Shown one piece after another: positions 52,215-61,421 of a stretch of 64,000 bases of DNA. The DNA is taken from positions 1 to 64,000 of the forward strand of contig DAOQUL010000010.1 in assembly GCA_035341015.1 (NCBI GenBank), in the 5' to 3' direction. Both the position numbers and the translations under genes were made by a program. The stretch is from JAKQIM01 sp029557965. Its GTDB lineage: Bacteria; Chloroflexota; Anaerolineae; Anaerolineales; UBA4823. The number at the start of each line of letters is the position of its first letter. Position 1 is the first letter of the stretch. The notes beneath the pieces are model-generated. The model searched no databases, was not told the origin of the DNA, and saw nothing but the letters and a program-made list of their open reading frames with translations.

Positions 52215-53249
52215 ATGAAACGAATTTTCACTATCCTGCTCACGGCATTAACCATCTTTGCCTTGAGCTTTCCGTTTCCCAACCATACCGCGCAAGCCTA
52301 CGGCGGGTATCCATATTTCTCAATAGAATCTGTTAATCCAGGCAAGTCAGTTACGATCCGTGCCCACAACTTCCCTGCTAACGACACTTTCATGGTAACG
52401 ATGGGTTACTATGGGGGATATGGCATTGGTGGGGTGGTGGTAGGTGTCACCACTACCGGCTCTGGTGGCACTTTCGTAGCAACTTATGATATCCCTGGAA
52501 CGCTAGCCGGGCAATCTTTGATTGCCATCCGGCTGCAGAGTTCTACATCTGGATATTATGCCTATAATTGGTTCAGCAACAGCACCGGATCTAGTGGCTC
52601 ACCTGCACCTGCCCCCGGGTATTCCGGTTACCCATATTTTTTTATTACGTCTGTAAATAAGGACGATACGGTCACGATCAAGGCTTATAATTTTCCCGCC
52701 AATGACACTTTCAACGTGACCATGGGTACGTACGGCAGTTACGGAATTGGGGGCGTGGTGGTCGGCAGTTCAAATACTGGAGCCGGGGGAACATTTGTTG
52801 CTACATATGATATTCCCGCTTCGCTCGAAGGTGCATATCAAATTGCCATCCGCTTGCAAAGCCCAACTACAGGATATTTCGCATACAACTGGTTCTACAA
52901 TAATACAACAGCGGCACCAGTTAATCCACCGGCGCCCGGCCCAGGAAATGGGTATTCAGGCTATCCGTACTTCTTTATTACCGCCGTTGCCCGCAATAAT
53001 TCGGTGACCATTAATGCCTTTAACTTCCCTAAAAACGACACCTTTACTGTCACGATGGGAGCTTATGGCACGTATGGAATTAGCGGAACGGTGGTGGGCA
53101 GCACCAACACAGGAAACAACGGCAATTTCAGTGCCACGTATGAGATTCCGGATGGCTTGGCGGGGTCATACCAGATTGCGATACGGTTACAAAGCCCAAC
53201 AACAGGATATTTCGCATACAACTGGTTCTACAATAACTCAACCCCCTAA
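52215..53249 (+). CDS. Secreted protein with three tandem ~92-residue repeats
   Basis: 344 residues with a signal peptide (cleavage likely after HTAQA near residue 28). The mature part is three repeats, each opening GYPYF-x-I-x-(S/A)V and ending (T/S)GYFAYNWF, with (N/G)FP-x-NDTF-x-VTMG and IAIRLQS in between, separated by Pro/Gly/Ser linkers. The repeats look like beta-sandwich modules. No enzymatic motif. Start ATG 52215 has AGGAG at 52201-52205; ATG 52206 touches the SD and is disfavoured. A surface or matrix role is inference. Confidence 0.85.
   Translation: MKRIFTILLTALTIFALSFPFPNHTAQAYGGYPYFSIESVNPGKSVTIRAHNFPANDTFMVTMGYYGGYGIGGVVVGVTTTGSGGTFVATYDIPGTLAGQSLIAIRLQSSTSGYYAYNWFSNSTGSSGSPAPAPGYSGYPYFFITSVNKDDTVTIKAYNFPANDTFNVTMGTYGSYGIGGVVVGSSNTGAGGTFVATYDIPASLEGAYQIAIRLQSPTTGYFAYNWFYNNTTAAPVNPPAPGPGNGYSGYPYFFITAVARNNSVTINAFNFPKNDTFTVTMGAYGTYGISGTVVGSTNTGNNGNFSATYEIPDGLAGSYQIAIRLQSPTTGYFAYNWFYNNSTP
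52299..53240 (+). repeat. Three intragenic tandem repeats (about 280-330 bp units)
   Basis: Units begin near 52299, 52620 and 52953 and match the protein repeats. The last two share a nearly identical 3' segment: 52857-52903 and 53190-53236 agree at 46 of 47 bases, more than the rest of the units do, suggesting recent duplication or gene conversion. Confidence 0.8.
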
Positions 53250-53267
53250 TCTTTGTTATCCACAAAT

Positions 53268-53304
53268 AAAAAACCAGGCGGCCGGTTGGCCACCTGGTTT
53301 TTTT
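53268..53304. terminator. Bidirectional terminator
   Basis: AAAAAACCAGG (53268-53278) pairs with CCTGGTTTTTT (53293-53303), with four further G-C pairs inside after one mismatch and a loop of four. It is flanked by A and T runs and closes both the repeat-protein gene and the PP2C gene. Confidence 0.9.
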
Positions 53305-56300
53305 ATTCTCGTATTAAAACCGCCAGGGTCAAGTCATCAGAGCGGGGTAATCCCTGAACAAATAAATTGACAGAAGCCTCAATTTTTCTGATCACGGTAG
53401 AAGCATCGTCCGATACATCAATTGCTTGTAGGGTTTCCCTCAGGCGTTCCACGCCATAGAGCTCTTCTTGCGGCGAAAAGGCTTCCGTTAAGCCATCGGT
53501 ATAAAAGACCAAAAGATCATTACGCTCGAGTTGAATTTGTCTTTCAATCAATTCGATTCCTTCGATCACCCCAAGCGCCATGCCGCTCCGCGTCAGCTCT
53601 TCAAATTGACCCGTGCTTGACCTGCGTAGCAGCGGCGGATTGTGACCGGCATTTGCAAAACGCAGCGTCCCGGTTTCTAGAGAAATTACCGCATAAAATA
53701 CTGTAACAAACATTCCTTGTCTTGCATCGGGCACCAGCAGGTCGTTCACACGCCCCAGAACTGAAGCAGGGGATAACTCCTCTTTGATCGCGGCGCGGAT
53801 CAATGTCCTGACCAGAGTCATGAATAACGCTGCTGGCATACCCTTATCTGCTACATCTGCTATGACCAGTCCCAATTGACCGTCTTCAAGTTCAAATACG
53901 TCATAAAAATCTCCGCCTACCTGGCGGGCTGGATACCAACGAATATCCAGATCCCACCCATTCAGTGACGGCATTCGCTCTGGCAAGAAAGTTTTCTGAA
54001 TCTCTCGGGCAAGCTGCATTTCGCGTTCCAGGCGTTCTCGCTCAACCACTTCGCGCTGCAACAGATCATTCTGAATGGCCAAGGCGGCTTGTTGAGTGAT
54101 TCCCGTAACAATTTCCAAACGTTTTTCTCGAATATAAGAAGACGGGATACCATGTATGCTATCTTCTTCCTCTATCAGCATCACCCCTAACACTTTGCCT
54201 TTCACCGATAGTGGGAGGCCTAAGAGCAAGCGAGACTTTTTTCTTAAGTAATCTTTGTCGGGATCACCACCGCCTATTTCGCCAGACATTTCGTCTCGCA
54301 ATACTTGACCTATAACTAATCCAAATTCATCTTCTCTCAGGTGATACCATTCTGCCGGTGACAGGGGCGAATCGCCAACATAATAATAAGCAATGCGATT
54401 TGACTGGCGAATTGCATCGAGCAAAGGAAATTCACCGATGGTGTAATAGCCAAGGTCATCAGCCATTTCTTGGCGTGCGATACCATATGATTGTGACAGA
54501 AGAAATGTTGAGCGTTGGTCATCCCACAGGTAAACCGCACACCGTTTGACACCAACCAAAATGGGCGTAATCCGCACAATAGCCGCCATTACCTCGTCTA
54601 AATCGCTGGAGCCCACCACTGCCTGGGCGACCTGCAGCAAAGCGACCGATATATAAGCCTCTTCTTCTTGGGCCTTTATCAATTGGATATTTTCAGCGGC
54701 CGTCATGGTCTGGTGCGCAATCCCCTGAATGATGGCAAATTTTTCGTCCCACAGCCCATGGAGAAATTCTAACTTGACATCAGTGAAATCAACCAGGATT
54801 GCTCCCCTGACCTCGCCTTGAACAATCATAGGAAAAATAACCAATAAATCGCTAACAGGATTAAAGCCCACAAAAAAGGCTGCCGAGTCAGGGTCTGAAA
54901 CAAGGTCCTCGCTTAATATCACAGGGGCTTTTGTGGACAATAATTGGTCAAAGGATCGAACATCGCCTGCCGCGATAAACCAAAGCTCAAAGCTGGCCTG
55001 TTGGGTGGACGTTAAACCATAGGCAGACATAGGAACAAAAGCATCGATTGCGCTATCCCACAACAGAAGCGCACAAGCATTGACACCCACCAATTGCGGG
55101 ATGATGTGTACTACCGTTTCGAGAAGTTCTTCCAATGTAGTCAACGAACGTGTTGCTTCTACTACCTGCAAGAGAACAGTAGATACCCAGGCTTGATCGT
55201 GTGCCACTTCGTAGAGACGCGTGTTTTCAATTGCCACCGCTGCATAGCTGGCAAATGTGGCGGTCATCGCCTGGGATTCGGCGCCATATCGGTTGGGCGT
55301 CTGGTGTGCCAGCACCAATAGGCCAAGGGTCTGGTCGCCAATTCGGAGCGGCGCAGCAATTGCCGAATAATTTTCCGGAAATTTGAGCAGTGCGCCTAAA
55401 GGTTCGTGTGGATCTTCTGGTGTTCGGATGACAGGACTGACTGCATCCAGCGCTTCAATGATCCAGGGACCAAATAGAGTTGATGAATTGCTAGAATTCA
55501 TCAACTCTTCTATCCCGATACCAAGAAGCTCGCCGCCGCCTGAGTGCTCGTCAAACTTGTGATGCACGGCTGCCAGGCGTAATGGAGATGTAAATTGCCC
55601 GATGCCCTCATTCCCATCCGATGTGTCTAACAGCCAAATTGCCACAACATCACAAGGTAAACTTCGTTCAAGCTCTGTGAGAATACGTTCGTAGACCTGA
55701 TCTAGCGCCACATCGGCCGACAACAGCCCGGCCACTTCACGCATGCTGTCGGCTACTTGCCGGCGCCACTGTTCAGAGCGATACAAGTTTGCGTTATGAA
55801 GTGCTGTAGCAATGTTGTCGGCTAGAGCGCGCAAGACAAGCGCATCGATCTCTTGAAAGGCATCTTCTTGATCACTTTGAATGTCTAATACGCCCAAAAC
55901 GCGCCCATCTATCTTCAAGGGTAATGCAAACTCGGCTTTTGTTTCGGGCAGCATATCGCTATGACAGTAAAGAGAGTTTTTCTTTACGTTATTAACCAGA
56001 ACCTCTTCGCCTGTTTGTGCGGCGCGGCCAATAATTCCATCCCCGACCTTGATATTGAATGCAAGCTGACGGTTTTCGGATGATGCGGTTCCATATTCTG
56101 CCGTATAAGGGCCAGCGCTATTGCGAAAGCGTAAGGTTTCCTGTGGCAATTCGAGCGTAAATATAGCAGCGTAGTAATAATGAAAAGTGTCTAGTATAAG
56201 GCCAGTTACCCGGCGTGCCAGTTCATCGAGATCCAATGCCACCGTGATTTGGGCGCTGACATTTCGAACCAAAGCAAGAAGCTCGTCACGCCAACGATCC

Positions 56301-56749
56301 TGGATATGTTGGCGCGTCACCTGCAGTGCAATTGCCGCCTGGGTAGCTAAACCCTTAGCGAAATCGATTTCGTTATACGCGAATTTTGTGCCGCCTGTAC
56401 GTTCTAGCTGAATAGCTCCCAACAAATCCCCATGAGCCAGTAAGGGGATAGCTAACGTTGAGTCCCCATTGGCTGTAATAAGTTTTTGCTGATCAAGAGC
56501 CTGATGTATTAATAGGGTAGGGGTGGCTGTAAGAATAGCATCGCCTTGAACAGCAGGAATTACCTTTCGGCCAATCGAAAACAACGGTTCTGCCAGCCAC
56601 AAAGTAGCATTACAATGCAACAAATCTTGAGCCGCAGCGATGATCGCCTGGCGCTGCAAGCCCAAATCCAAGTGCCTTAATAAAAGTTCACCCAGATTGA
56701 GCAGTTCCTGCCACTCAGGACAGGGTTGCAATTGTTGAAGATCGCTCAC
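53303..56749 (-). CDS. Five-GAF sensor PP2C serine phosphatase (RsbU/SpoIIE type)
   Basis: 1148 residues. Five GAF-like domains lie in order (about 15-150, 165-330, 335-515, 520-700 and 700-895), a coiled-coil linker QREVVERERLEREMQLAREI, then a SpoIIE/PP2C phosphatase domain (about 905-1148). The phosphatase has the metal-binding residues in QVGGDFYDVFELEDGQLGLVIADVADKG, FANAGHNPPLL, FYTDGLTEAF and PRSDDLTLAVL. It would dephosphorylate a STAS antagonist such as the product of the adjacent gene, in response to small-molecule or light signals sensed by the GAFs. No membrane helix. It starts within the STAS stop (ATGA overlap), and its own stop lies in the terminator stem. Confidence 0.93.
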   Translation of the reverse strand: MSDLQQLQPCPEWQELLNLGELLLRHLDLGLQRQAIIAAAQDLLHCNATLWLAEPLFSIGRKVIPAVQGDAILTATPTLLIHQALDQQKLITANGDSTLAIPLLAHGDLLGAIQLERTGGTKFAYNEIDFAKGLATQAAIALQVTRQHIQDRWRDELLALVRNVSAQITVALDLDELARRVTGLILDTFHYYYAAIFTLELPQETLRFRNSAGPYTAEYGTASSENRQLAFNIKVGDGIIGRAAQTGEEVLVNNVKKNSLYCHSDMLPETKAEFALPLKIDGRVLGVLDIQSDQEDAFQEIDALVLRALADNIATALHNANLYRSEQWRRQVADSMREVAGLLSADVALDQVYERILTELERSLPCDVVAIWLLDTSDGNEGIGQFTSPLRLAAVHHKFDEHSGGGELLGIGIEELMNSSNSSTLFGPWIIEALDAVSPVIRTPEDPHEPLGALLKFPENYSAIAAPLRIGDQTLGLLVLAHQTPNRYGAESQAMTATFASYAAVAIENTRLYEVAHDQAWVSTVLLQVVEATRSLTTLEELLETVVHIIPQLVGVNACALLLWDSAIDAFVPMSAYGLTSTQQASFELWFIAAGDVRSFDQLLSTKAPVILSEDLVSDPDSAAFFVGFNPVSDLLVIFPMIVQGEVRGAILVDFTDVKLEFLHGLWDEKFAIIQGIAHQTMTAAENIQLIKAQEEEAYISVALLQVAQAVVGSSDLDEVMAAIVRITPILVGVKRCAVYLWDDQRSTFLLSQSYGIARQEMADDLGYYTIGEFPLLDAIRQSNRIAYYYVGDSPLSPAEWYHLREDEFGLVIGQVLRDEMSGEIGGGDPDKDYLRKKSRLLLGLPLSVKGKVLGVMLIEEEDSIHGIPSSYIREKRLEIVTGITQQAALAIQNDLLQREVVERERLEREMQLAREIQKTFLPERMPSLNGWDLDIRWYPARQVGGDFYDVFELEDGQLGLVIADVADKGMPAALFMTLVRTLIRAAIKEELSPASVLGRVNDLLVPDARQGMFVTVFYAVISLETGTLRFANAGHNPPLLRRSSTGQFEELTRSGMALGVIEGIELIERQIQLERNDLLVFYTDGLTEAFSPQEELYGVERLRETLQAIDVSDDASTVIRKIEASVNLFVQGLPRSDDLTLAVLIRE

Positions 56750-57102
56750 GCTTCTTTGGGGATGAAGTGTTGGACTGCCGTATTTACGTCATCGAAAATC
56801 TTAAATAGGGGCGTAAATCCAGCCAATTCAAGTGTATCAAAAACTCGCTGGGGCACATTTGCCAAGCACGTCTCGCCCCGTTTTTGATAACGGCATGCTT
56901 TTTGGATGTCAATCAGCACTCGCAAGCCGGCGCTAGAAACATAATTTACGTTTACCAGGTCAAGGACAATGTTATATCGCCCTGCATCGGTGATCGCTTT
57001 CAAAGACTCAGAAAAGGTCGGGGCAGTATAACTGTCAATACGGCCGGTTATGCTCACCACATCGCAATATTCAGATTGCACTGTATTGATATCTATAGCC
57101 AT
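56746..57102 (-). CDS. STAS-domain anti-anti-sigma factor
   Basis: 118 residues, single STAS domain: VVSITGRIDSYTAPTF, IVLDLVNVNYVSSAGLRVLI with the phosphoacceptor position Ser57 (SxGL context), and the C-terminal VFDTLELAGFTPLFKIFDD. The acidic residue usually before the Ser (DSxGL) is Ser here. It probably binds an anti-sigma kinase when unphosphorylated and is regulated by the PP2C phosphatase encoded next, whose start overlaps its stop. No anti-sigma kinase (RsbW) gene is beside it. GAGG lies 7 bases before ATG 57102. Confidence 0.93.
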   Translation of the reverse strand: MAIDINTVQSEYCDVVSITGRIDSYTAPTFSESLKAITDAGRYNIVLDLVNVNYVSSAGLRVLIDIQKACRYQKRGETCLANVPQRVFDTLELAGFTPLFKIFDDVNTAVQHFIPKEA

Positions 57103-57119
57103 AGATGAACCTCGCTTAG

Positions 57120-57128
57120 ATTATACCA
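57120..57128 (-). promoter_or_regulatory. Extended -10 (TGGTATAAT) of the STAS-PP2C operon
   Basis: On the minus strand TGG-TATAAT, no good -35. Start near 57113 gives an 11-base leader containing GAGG. Confidence 0.65.
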
Positions 57129-57150
57129 TCCCTGCCGCAGCGAGATTTCC

Positions 57151-57159
57151 TGTTACAAT
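57151..57159 (+). promoter_or_regulatory. Extended -10 (TGTTACAAT) of the glycosyltransferase gene
   Basis: TGT-TACAAT in the divergent intergenic region, facing away from the STAS promoter. Start near 57166. The GTG at 57172 would then have a leader of about 6 bases and the ATG at 57205 one of about 39. Confidence 0.55.
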
Positions 57160-57204
57160 ACAGAAAGGCAAGTGTATCAACCTTTGTTGGAGCCTTTTGA
57201 CCAT

Positions 57205-58179
57205 ATGTGTGATCTATCAATTGTGATTCCTGTTTTTAATGAAGAAAAAAATCTATCGCCTTTACACGATGAACTGCGAGGCGTGTTGACAGAAGTGGGG
57301 CTGTCTTACGAGATCATTTTTGTCGATGATGGAAGCAGCGATGGGAGTTATGCTCTTCTACAGACCTTGCATGCCCAGGATGACCGTGTTAAGGTGATCC
57401 GTTTTCGGCGCAATTTTGGTCAGAGCGCTGCATTCGCGGCAGGTTTTGATTACGCTCATGGTGCTAAGATCATTACGCTTGACGCAGATGGCCAGAATAA
57501 TCCGGCCGACATTCCACAGTTGTTAGCAAAAATGCAAGAGGGCGACTATGATTTTGTAACCGGATGGCGAATGAATCGCAAAGAGTCGCCCATCCGACGT
57601 TTCTTATCTGGCGCAGCGAATTATTTGATCAGCCGCAGTACACATATTGTTGTACATGATCGGGGCTGTTCTTTAAAGCTGTTCAAGCGAGAAGTGGTAA
57701 AAAATATCCGACTTTACGGCCAGTTGCATCGCTTCTTACCTGAACTGGCTAGCATGATCGGTGTAAATGTGGCAGAGGTACCCATCCAAGATCGAGCGCG
57801 CCGCTTTGGGCACTCTAAGTACGGCTCAATCACACGTACGCCTCGTGTACTATTAGATTTGTTCACAGTATTCTTCTTGCTAACTTTCTTTTCAAGCCCT
57901 ATGCGCCTGTTTGGTTCGGTTGGTATGGCCACTGGTTTGATTGGCATTGTGCTCGGCGGCGGGCTGGCTTTGGCTAAGATTTACCAAGGGATCATTGGCG
58001 GTTGGCCGGCTTTTCATGCATACCAGATAGGGAACCGCCCTTTACTGTTGTTAGCTGTTCTCTTGATACTGGTTGCGACACAATTTATGATGATGGGCTT
58101 ACTTGGCGAAATGATGCTGAGGGTTTATCACGAATCCAGTGGCCGTCCAATCTATTTCATACGTGACGTGCTCGACTGA
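57205..58179 (+). CDS. Family 2 glycosyltransferase with two C-terminal TM helices (DPM/GtrB/ArnC-like)
   Basis: 324 residues from ATG 57205 (GTG 57172 would add 11). The GT-A domain starts LSIVIPVFNEEKNL and has VDDGSSDGS, VIRFRRNFGQSAAFAAGFD and LDADGQNNP (nucleotide-sugar and metal site), then GWRMNRKESPIRR. Two long hydrophobic helices follow (about 226-255 and 285-313). This is the layout of polyprenyl-phosphate sugar transferases such as GtrB and DPM1-type enzymes. It would charge a lipid carrier with a sugar for envelope glycans. Shortened start chosen since the GT2 fold begins at its residue 3. Converges on the recombinase gene. Confidence 0.92.
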   Translation: MCDLSIVIPVFNEEKNLSPLHDELRGVLTEVGLSYEIIFVDDGSSDGSYALLQTLHAQDDRVKVIRFRRNFGQSAAFAAGFDYAHGAKIITLDADGQNNPADIPQLLAKMQEGDYDFVTGWRMNRKESPIRRFLSGAANYLISRSTHIVVHDRGCSLKLFKREVVKNIRLYGQLHRFLPELASMIGVNVAEVPIQDRARRFGHSKYGSITRTPRVLLDLFTVFFLLTFFSSPMRLFGSVGMATGLIGIVLGGGLALAKIYQGIIGGWPAFHAYQIGNRPLLLLAVLLILVATQFMMMGLLGEMMLRVYHESSGRPIYFIRDVLD

Positions 58180-58207
58180 GGTTGTCAGATAAAATTCTAA
58201 GAGAGAT

Positions 58208-59185
58208 TTATTGGTCAAAAATCTCCGTGTAACCCTTGTCGAGCGCATCGTCTGAAAGGTGAGCATAGCGCTGGGTGACAGCGATGTTTTTATGACGTGC
58301 TAATTCTTGCGCTAACTTTAAATTTCCTGAGGCGCGCAAAACGATGGTGACAAAGTAGTGCCGGAACGAGTGCGGGGTAATCGTGCCGACCGCATCTGGA
58401 CCTAATGCCTCTTGAACGCGTTGTGCCACGATATTTCGTCCAGTCACCGTGCTGATTGGCTTAACTTTTTTTCCCGCACCACGATCATGACGGGCAAAGA
58501 GGGGTAGGGAGCCTAAGGGCCGCCCAGCCGAGCCGTCTTGCTCGGACCGGACAGCCAAGTACTCGCGCAAAGCGCGCAGTGAGCGATCCGAAAACCGCAC
58601 AATGGCTTGTTGGTCGCCCTTACCAATGATCATAGCCTTCGCTTCATTCCAATCAATATCGCCACGGCGTAGGTTGCAGGCCTCGTGAACGCGCAAACCA
58701 GTATCCGCCAGGGTGAGCAGAAAGGCTCGGTCTCGCATATTGCGCAGGTGCTGTACGCCGTCCGATGCCACCTCGGCCAGGCGTATTGTGAAATTAATCA
58801 CAATCTCGATGTTTTTCTGCTCAAACTGCGGCAAGCGTTGCCCGGGCCTGCGAGCACGCTGCCGGATCAGAAGCTTTAAGCGGGGAAGGTTGATCGATGC
58901 AAGCTGCTCAGCGCTAAGATATTCGTAGAAGCCTGAAATGGCTGTGAGATATAGACGTTCTGTAGCAGGAGAAAAATCTTTCAATTCTTGGGCAAACCAG
59001 GTGATTGCATTTTCGGTCAAGGCTTCTGGAGCCATCTGGTCGGCAGCGATATCGTTCTGTGTCAGCACCTGGGAAAATAAATTCAAGGCATTTCGATAGG
59101 TTCTACCGGTATTGATGCTGCGCGCGTCAAAGACGCTACGTATGTAAGCATCGATTGCCTGAGCGATGGTTTTTGGGACTTCCAT
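58208..59185 (-). CDS. Tyrosine recombinase/integrase (XerC/D-like)
   Basis: 325 residues: N-terminal SAM-like core-binding domain (about 5-100) and catalytic domain with Arg165 (TGLRVHEA), Lys189, His272 and Arg275 (TPHSFRHYF), His298 (ARHKN) and nucleophile Tyr307 (TQRYAHL). All six catalytic residues are present. Size and motif spacing fit XerC/XerD as well as phage or island integrases. No matching phage or conjugation genes and no repeated att cores were seen around it, so a chromosome-resolution or small-element role remains open. It converges on the glycosyltransferase gene. Confidence 0.92.
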   Translation of the reverse strand: MEVPKTIAQAIDAYIRSVFDARSINTGRTYRNALNLFSQVLTQNDIAADQMAPEALTENAITWFAQELKDFSPATERLYLTAISGFYEYLSAEQLASINLPRLKLLIRQRARRPGQRLPQFEQKNIEIVINFTIRLAEVASDGVQHLRNMRDRAFLLTLADTGLRVHEACNLRRGDIDWNEAKAMIIGKGDQQAIVRFSDRSLRALREYLAVRSEQDGSAGRPLGSLPLFARHDRGAGKKVKPISTVTGRNIVAQRVQEALGPDAVGTITPHSFRHYFVTIVLRASGNLKLAQELARHKNIAVTQRYAHLSDDALDKGYTEIFDQ

Positions 59186-59604
59186 GTGATTTCCTCGTTT
59201 AGTACATGTTTGTGATAATGATACTTATCGAAAGCATAATGAGTATAAATGATCTATCCGGGTTTGTCAACCTCCCCTGCCGAGAAATCCAGTTTAACTC
59301 TTAGATGGCTGTAACATCAGAATAAATAACTGCTGTGGAACGGCCATGCAAGAGCACAATTTATACAATCCACATCTGCCTAACTGCTTTACCCCTCCCC
59401 TACCCTGCTTAATCAATACTGGGTATCTGTGAATAGCGTCTAGATACCCCGATGCGTTATGAGACCTATCATTTTTTTTTAGGTGATTTGTCAATACTGC
59501 CCGCTGCTGGGTGCAACCTTATCTCTTTAAAATGGTAAAATGATTGGTGGAGTAAGCTGAGTTACTTTTGCTATCGCGTTCGTCCAACCCCAGGAGATAA
59601 TACT
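59186..59604. other. 419-base intergenic region between the recombinase and the GAF kinase
   Basis: No convincing gene. It contains T/A-rich stretches, an 8-base match GCATAATG (59234-59241) inside a dif-like but imperfect arrangement, and a TGG-TAAAAT extended -10 at 59533-59541 that could serve the kinase gene. SD AGGAG is at 59592-59596. Small frames on the minus strand have no SD and look accidental. Confidence 0.5.
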
Positions 59605-61377
59605 TTGGATGAGCTGGAAAGCCGTGTTGAAGAAGCATCGTATGAACTAGCCCAATCCAATACCCTGATCAGCGCCCTCAGCCGCATGGGACAGTATGTC
59701 ACTGCTAGCCTGGACCTGACGGAAGTTCTATACAGGGTAATCAATGAGGCTCAAACGCTATTGGGCGTGGATGCGATTTCTGTTCTGTTGCGCGAAAGCC
59801 CCGAAGAGTTGACTTTTGTTGCTGCCAGCGGCGAGAGTGCGGGTAAGCTGATAAATCTACGTATACCAAGCAGCGTAGGCGTTGCCGGTAAAGTGATGCA
59901 GACGGGTCAGCCCGTTCTGGTTAATGATGAGGCTGGACATGCATTGATTTACCGCGATGTTGATACAGCCACGGGCTATCACACAGAATCGTTGCTGGCT
60001 GTTCCCCTCAAACTAAAAGACGAAGTCATTGGTGTATTGGAAGCCGTTAACCGTTATTATGGCGCTTTCACGGCAGAGGAAGTCCAGGTATTAGAGAAAG
60101 TAGCCAACTGGGCGGCTATTGCAATCGGCAATGCTCAGCAATACACCATGCTGGAACGGCGGCTAAAAGAAAATGAGGCCATCACATCTATCGGGCAGGC
60201 CTTGCTTCAAACCCTGGATCGCGAGGCTGTGCTTCAGATCATTGTCGACTCGGCCCATCAACTGATCCCTAAGGTTCATCGCACGGTTATACACCTGTAT
60301 GATGCATCATCTGGGATGCTGCAACCTGCGGCCACAGTGGGTTTTGATGAAGATAAACGAACCCTGTTTCCTATTCGTTATGGGCAAGGGATCGCCGGCC
60401 GGGCCATTGCTGAGGGGAACACGATTAATGTTGGCGATGTGACATCAGATCCACGATATTTGGCGCGCGATTTTGCGTCAGGACCAGGATCTCTTTTGGT
60501 TGCCCCCATTCAAAGTGGCGATAAGCATCTGGGGACAATCAGCGTACGCAGCGAGACGGTTGGAGCGTTCACGGCAGATGACGAGCGTTTCCTTACGGCG
60601 CTTGGAGTGCAGGCTGCATTGGTGATTGAAAACGCCCGGCTTTATGCCAATCTTCAGCAAGCCTTACGTCATGAGCAATCAGCAAGGGCTCAGATGGTAC
60701 AAAGTGAAAAATTAGCAGCCCTGGGTAGAATAGTTGCATCGGTAGCTCATGAGTTGAACAACCCTCTCCAGGCAATACACAATGCGTTGTATTTAGTTAA
60801 AGAGGAAGACTTACCCAATCCTCAAACGCGCAGTGACCTGGAAGTGGCACTCCGTGAAGTTAATCGCATGGCAGAACTGATCGCTCGCTTGCGGGATACT
60901 TATCGCCCCGTATTTCGAGAGGAATTCAAGCCCGAGAACTTAAACAACCTCATTTTGGAAGTTCAAAAACTAATTGGCACACATCTGCGACATAAGAATA
61001 TCCAGTTCATATTTGAGCCCGGCAATGATATGCCGTCGGTCAAGATCATCCCAGACCAGTTCAAGCAAGTACTTATTAACATCTGCCTGAACGCTGTTGA
61101 GGCAATGCAACATGGCGGCAGCCTGAGAATATCCACTTTGGCCTCACCAGAAACAGATGAAGTTAGTATAATCATTATCGATACAGGGCCTGGCATCCCC
61201 CAAGACGTAATGCCGTTTATCTTTGATCCGTTCTACACCACAAAAGAAGGCGGTACCGGTTTAGGCCTTTCAATTACCTATGATATTGTTAATCGGCATA
61301 ATGGACGTATTGAGGTTGAAAGCGAGGCCGAGAAAGGCACCACCTTCAAGATCTGGCTTCCTATAAGCACTCGATAG
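59605..61377 (+). CDS. GAF-GAF sensor histidine kinase
   Basis: 590 residues, soluble. A short N-terminal coiled helix is followed by two GAF domains (about 20-180 and 190-345). The HisKA dimerisation domain has the H-box VASVAHELNNPLQAIHNAL (phospho-His). The HATPase domain follows with the N-box NICLNAVEAMQHG, the G1 box DTGPGIP and G2 GGTGLGLSIT. Start TTG 59605 with AGGAG 8 bases upstream is convincing (reads MDELESR). The next gene, a two-receiver hybrid kinase, lies 44 bases downstream and is the likely partner. Confidence 0.94.
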   Translation: MDELESRVEEASYELAQSNTLISALSRMGQYVTASLDLTEVLYRVINEAQTLLGVDAISVLLRESPEELTFVAASGESAGKLINLRIPSSVGVAGKVMQTGQPVLVNDEAGHALIYRDVDTATGYHTESLLAVPLKLKDEVIGVLEAVNRYYGAFTAEEVQVLEKVANWAAIAIGNAQQYTMLERRLKENEAITSIGQALLQTLDREAVLQIIVDSAHQLIPKVHRTVIHLYDASSGMLQPAATVGFDEDKRTLFPIRYGQGIAGRAIAEGNTINVGDVTSDPRYLARDFASGPGSLLVAPIQSGDKHLGTISVRSETVGAFTADDERFLTALGVQAALVIENARLYANLQQALRHEQSARAQMVQSEKLAALGRIVASVAHELNNPLQAIHNALYLVKEEDLPNPQTRSDLEVALREVNRMAELIARLRDTYRPVFREEFKPENLNNLILEVQKLIGTHLRHKNIQFIFEPGNDMPSVKIIPDQFKQVLINICLNAVEAMQHGGSLRISTLASPETDEVSIIIIDTGPGIPQDVMPFIFDPFYTTKEGGTGLGLSITYDIVNRHNGRIEVESEAEKGTTFKIWLPISTR

Positions 61378-61421
61378 CAGAATATTCTCATAAATACATA
61401 AGACATTGGGATTTCACTACT

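Noticed and set aside
52299..53240. A CRISPR-like or satellite repeat array
   Set aside because: The repeats are in frame inside one secreted-protein gene, about 300 bases long, and not separated by spacers.
59221..59255. A possible dif site
   Set aside because: Only one 8-base half-site matches; the other arm is poor and the region is a gene flank. A copy search is needed.
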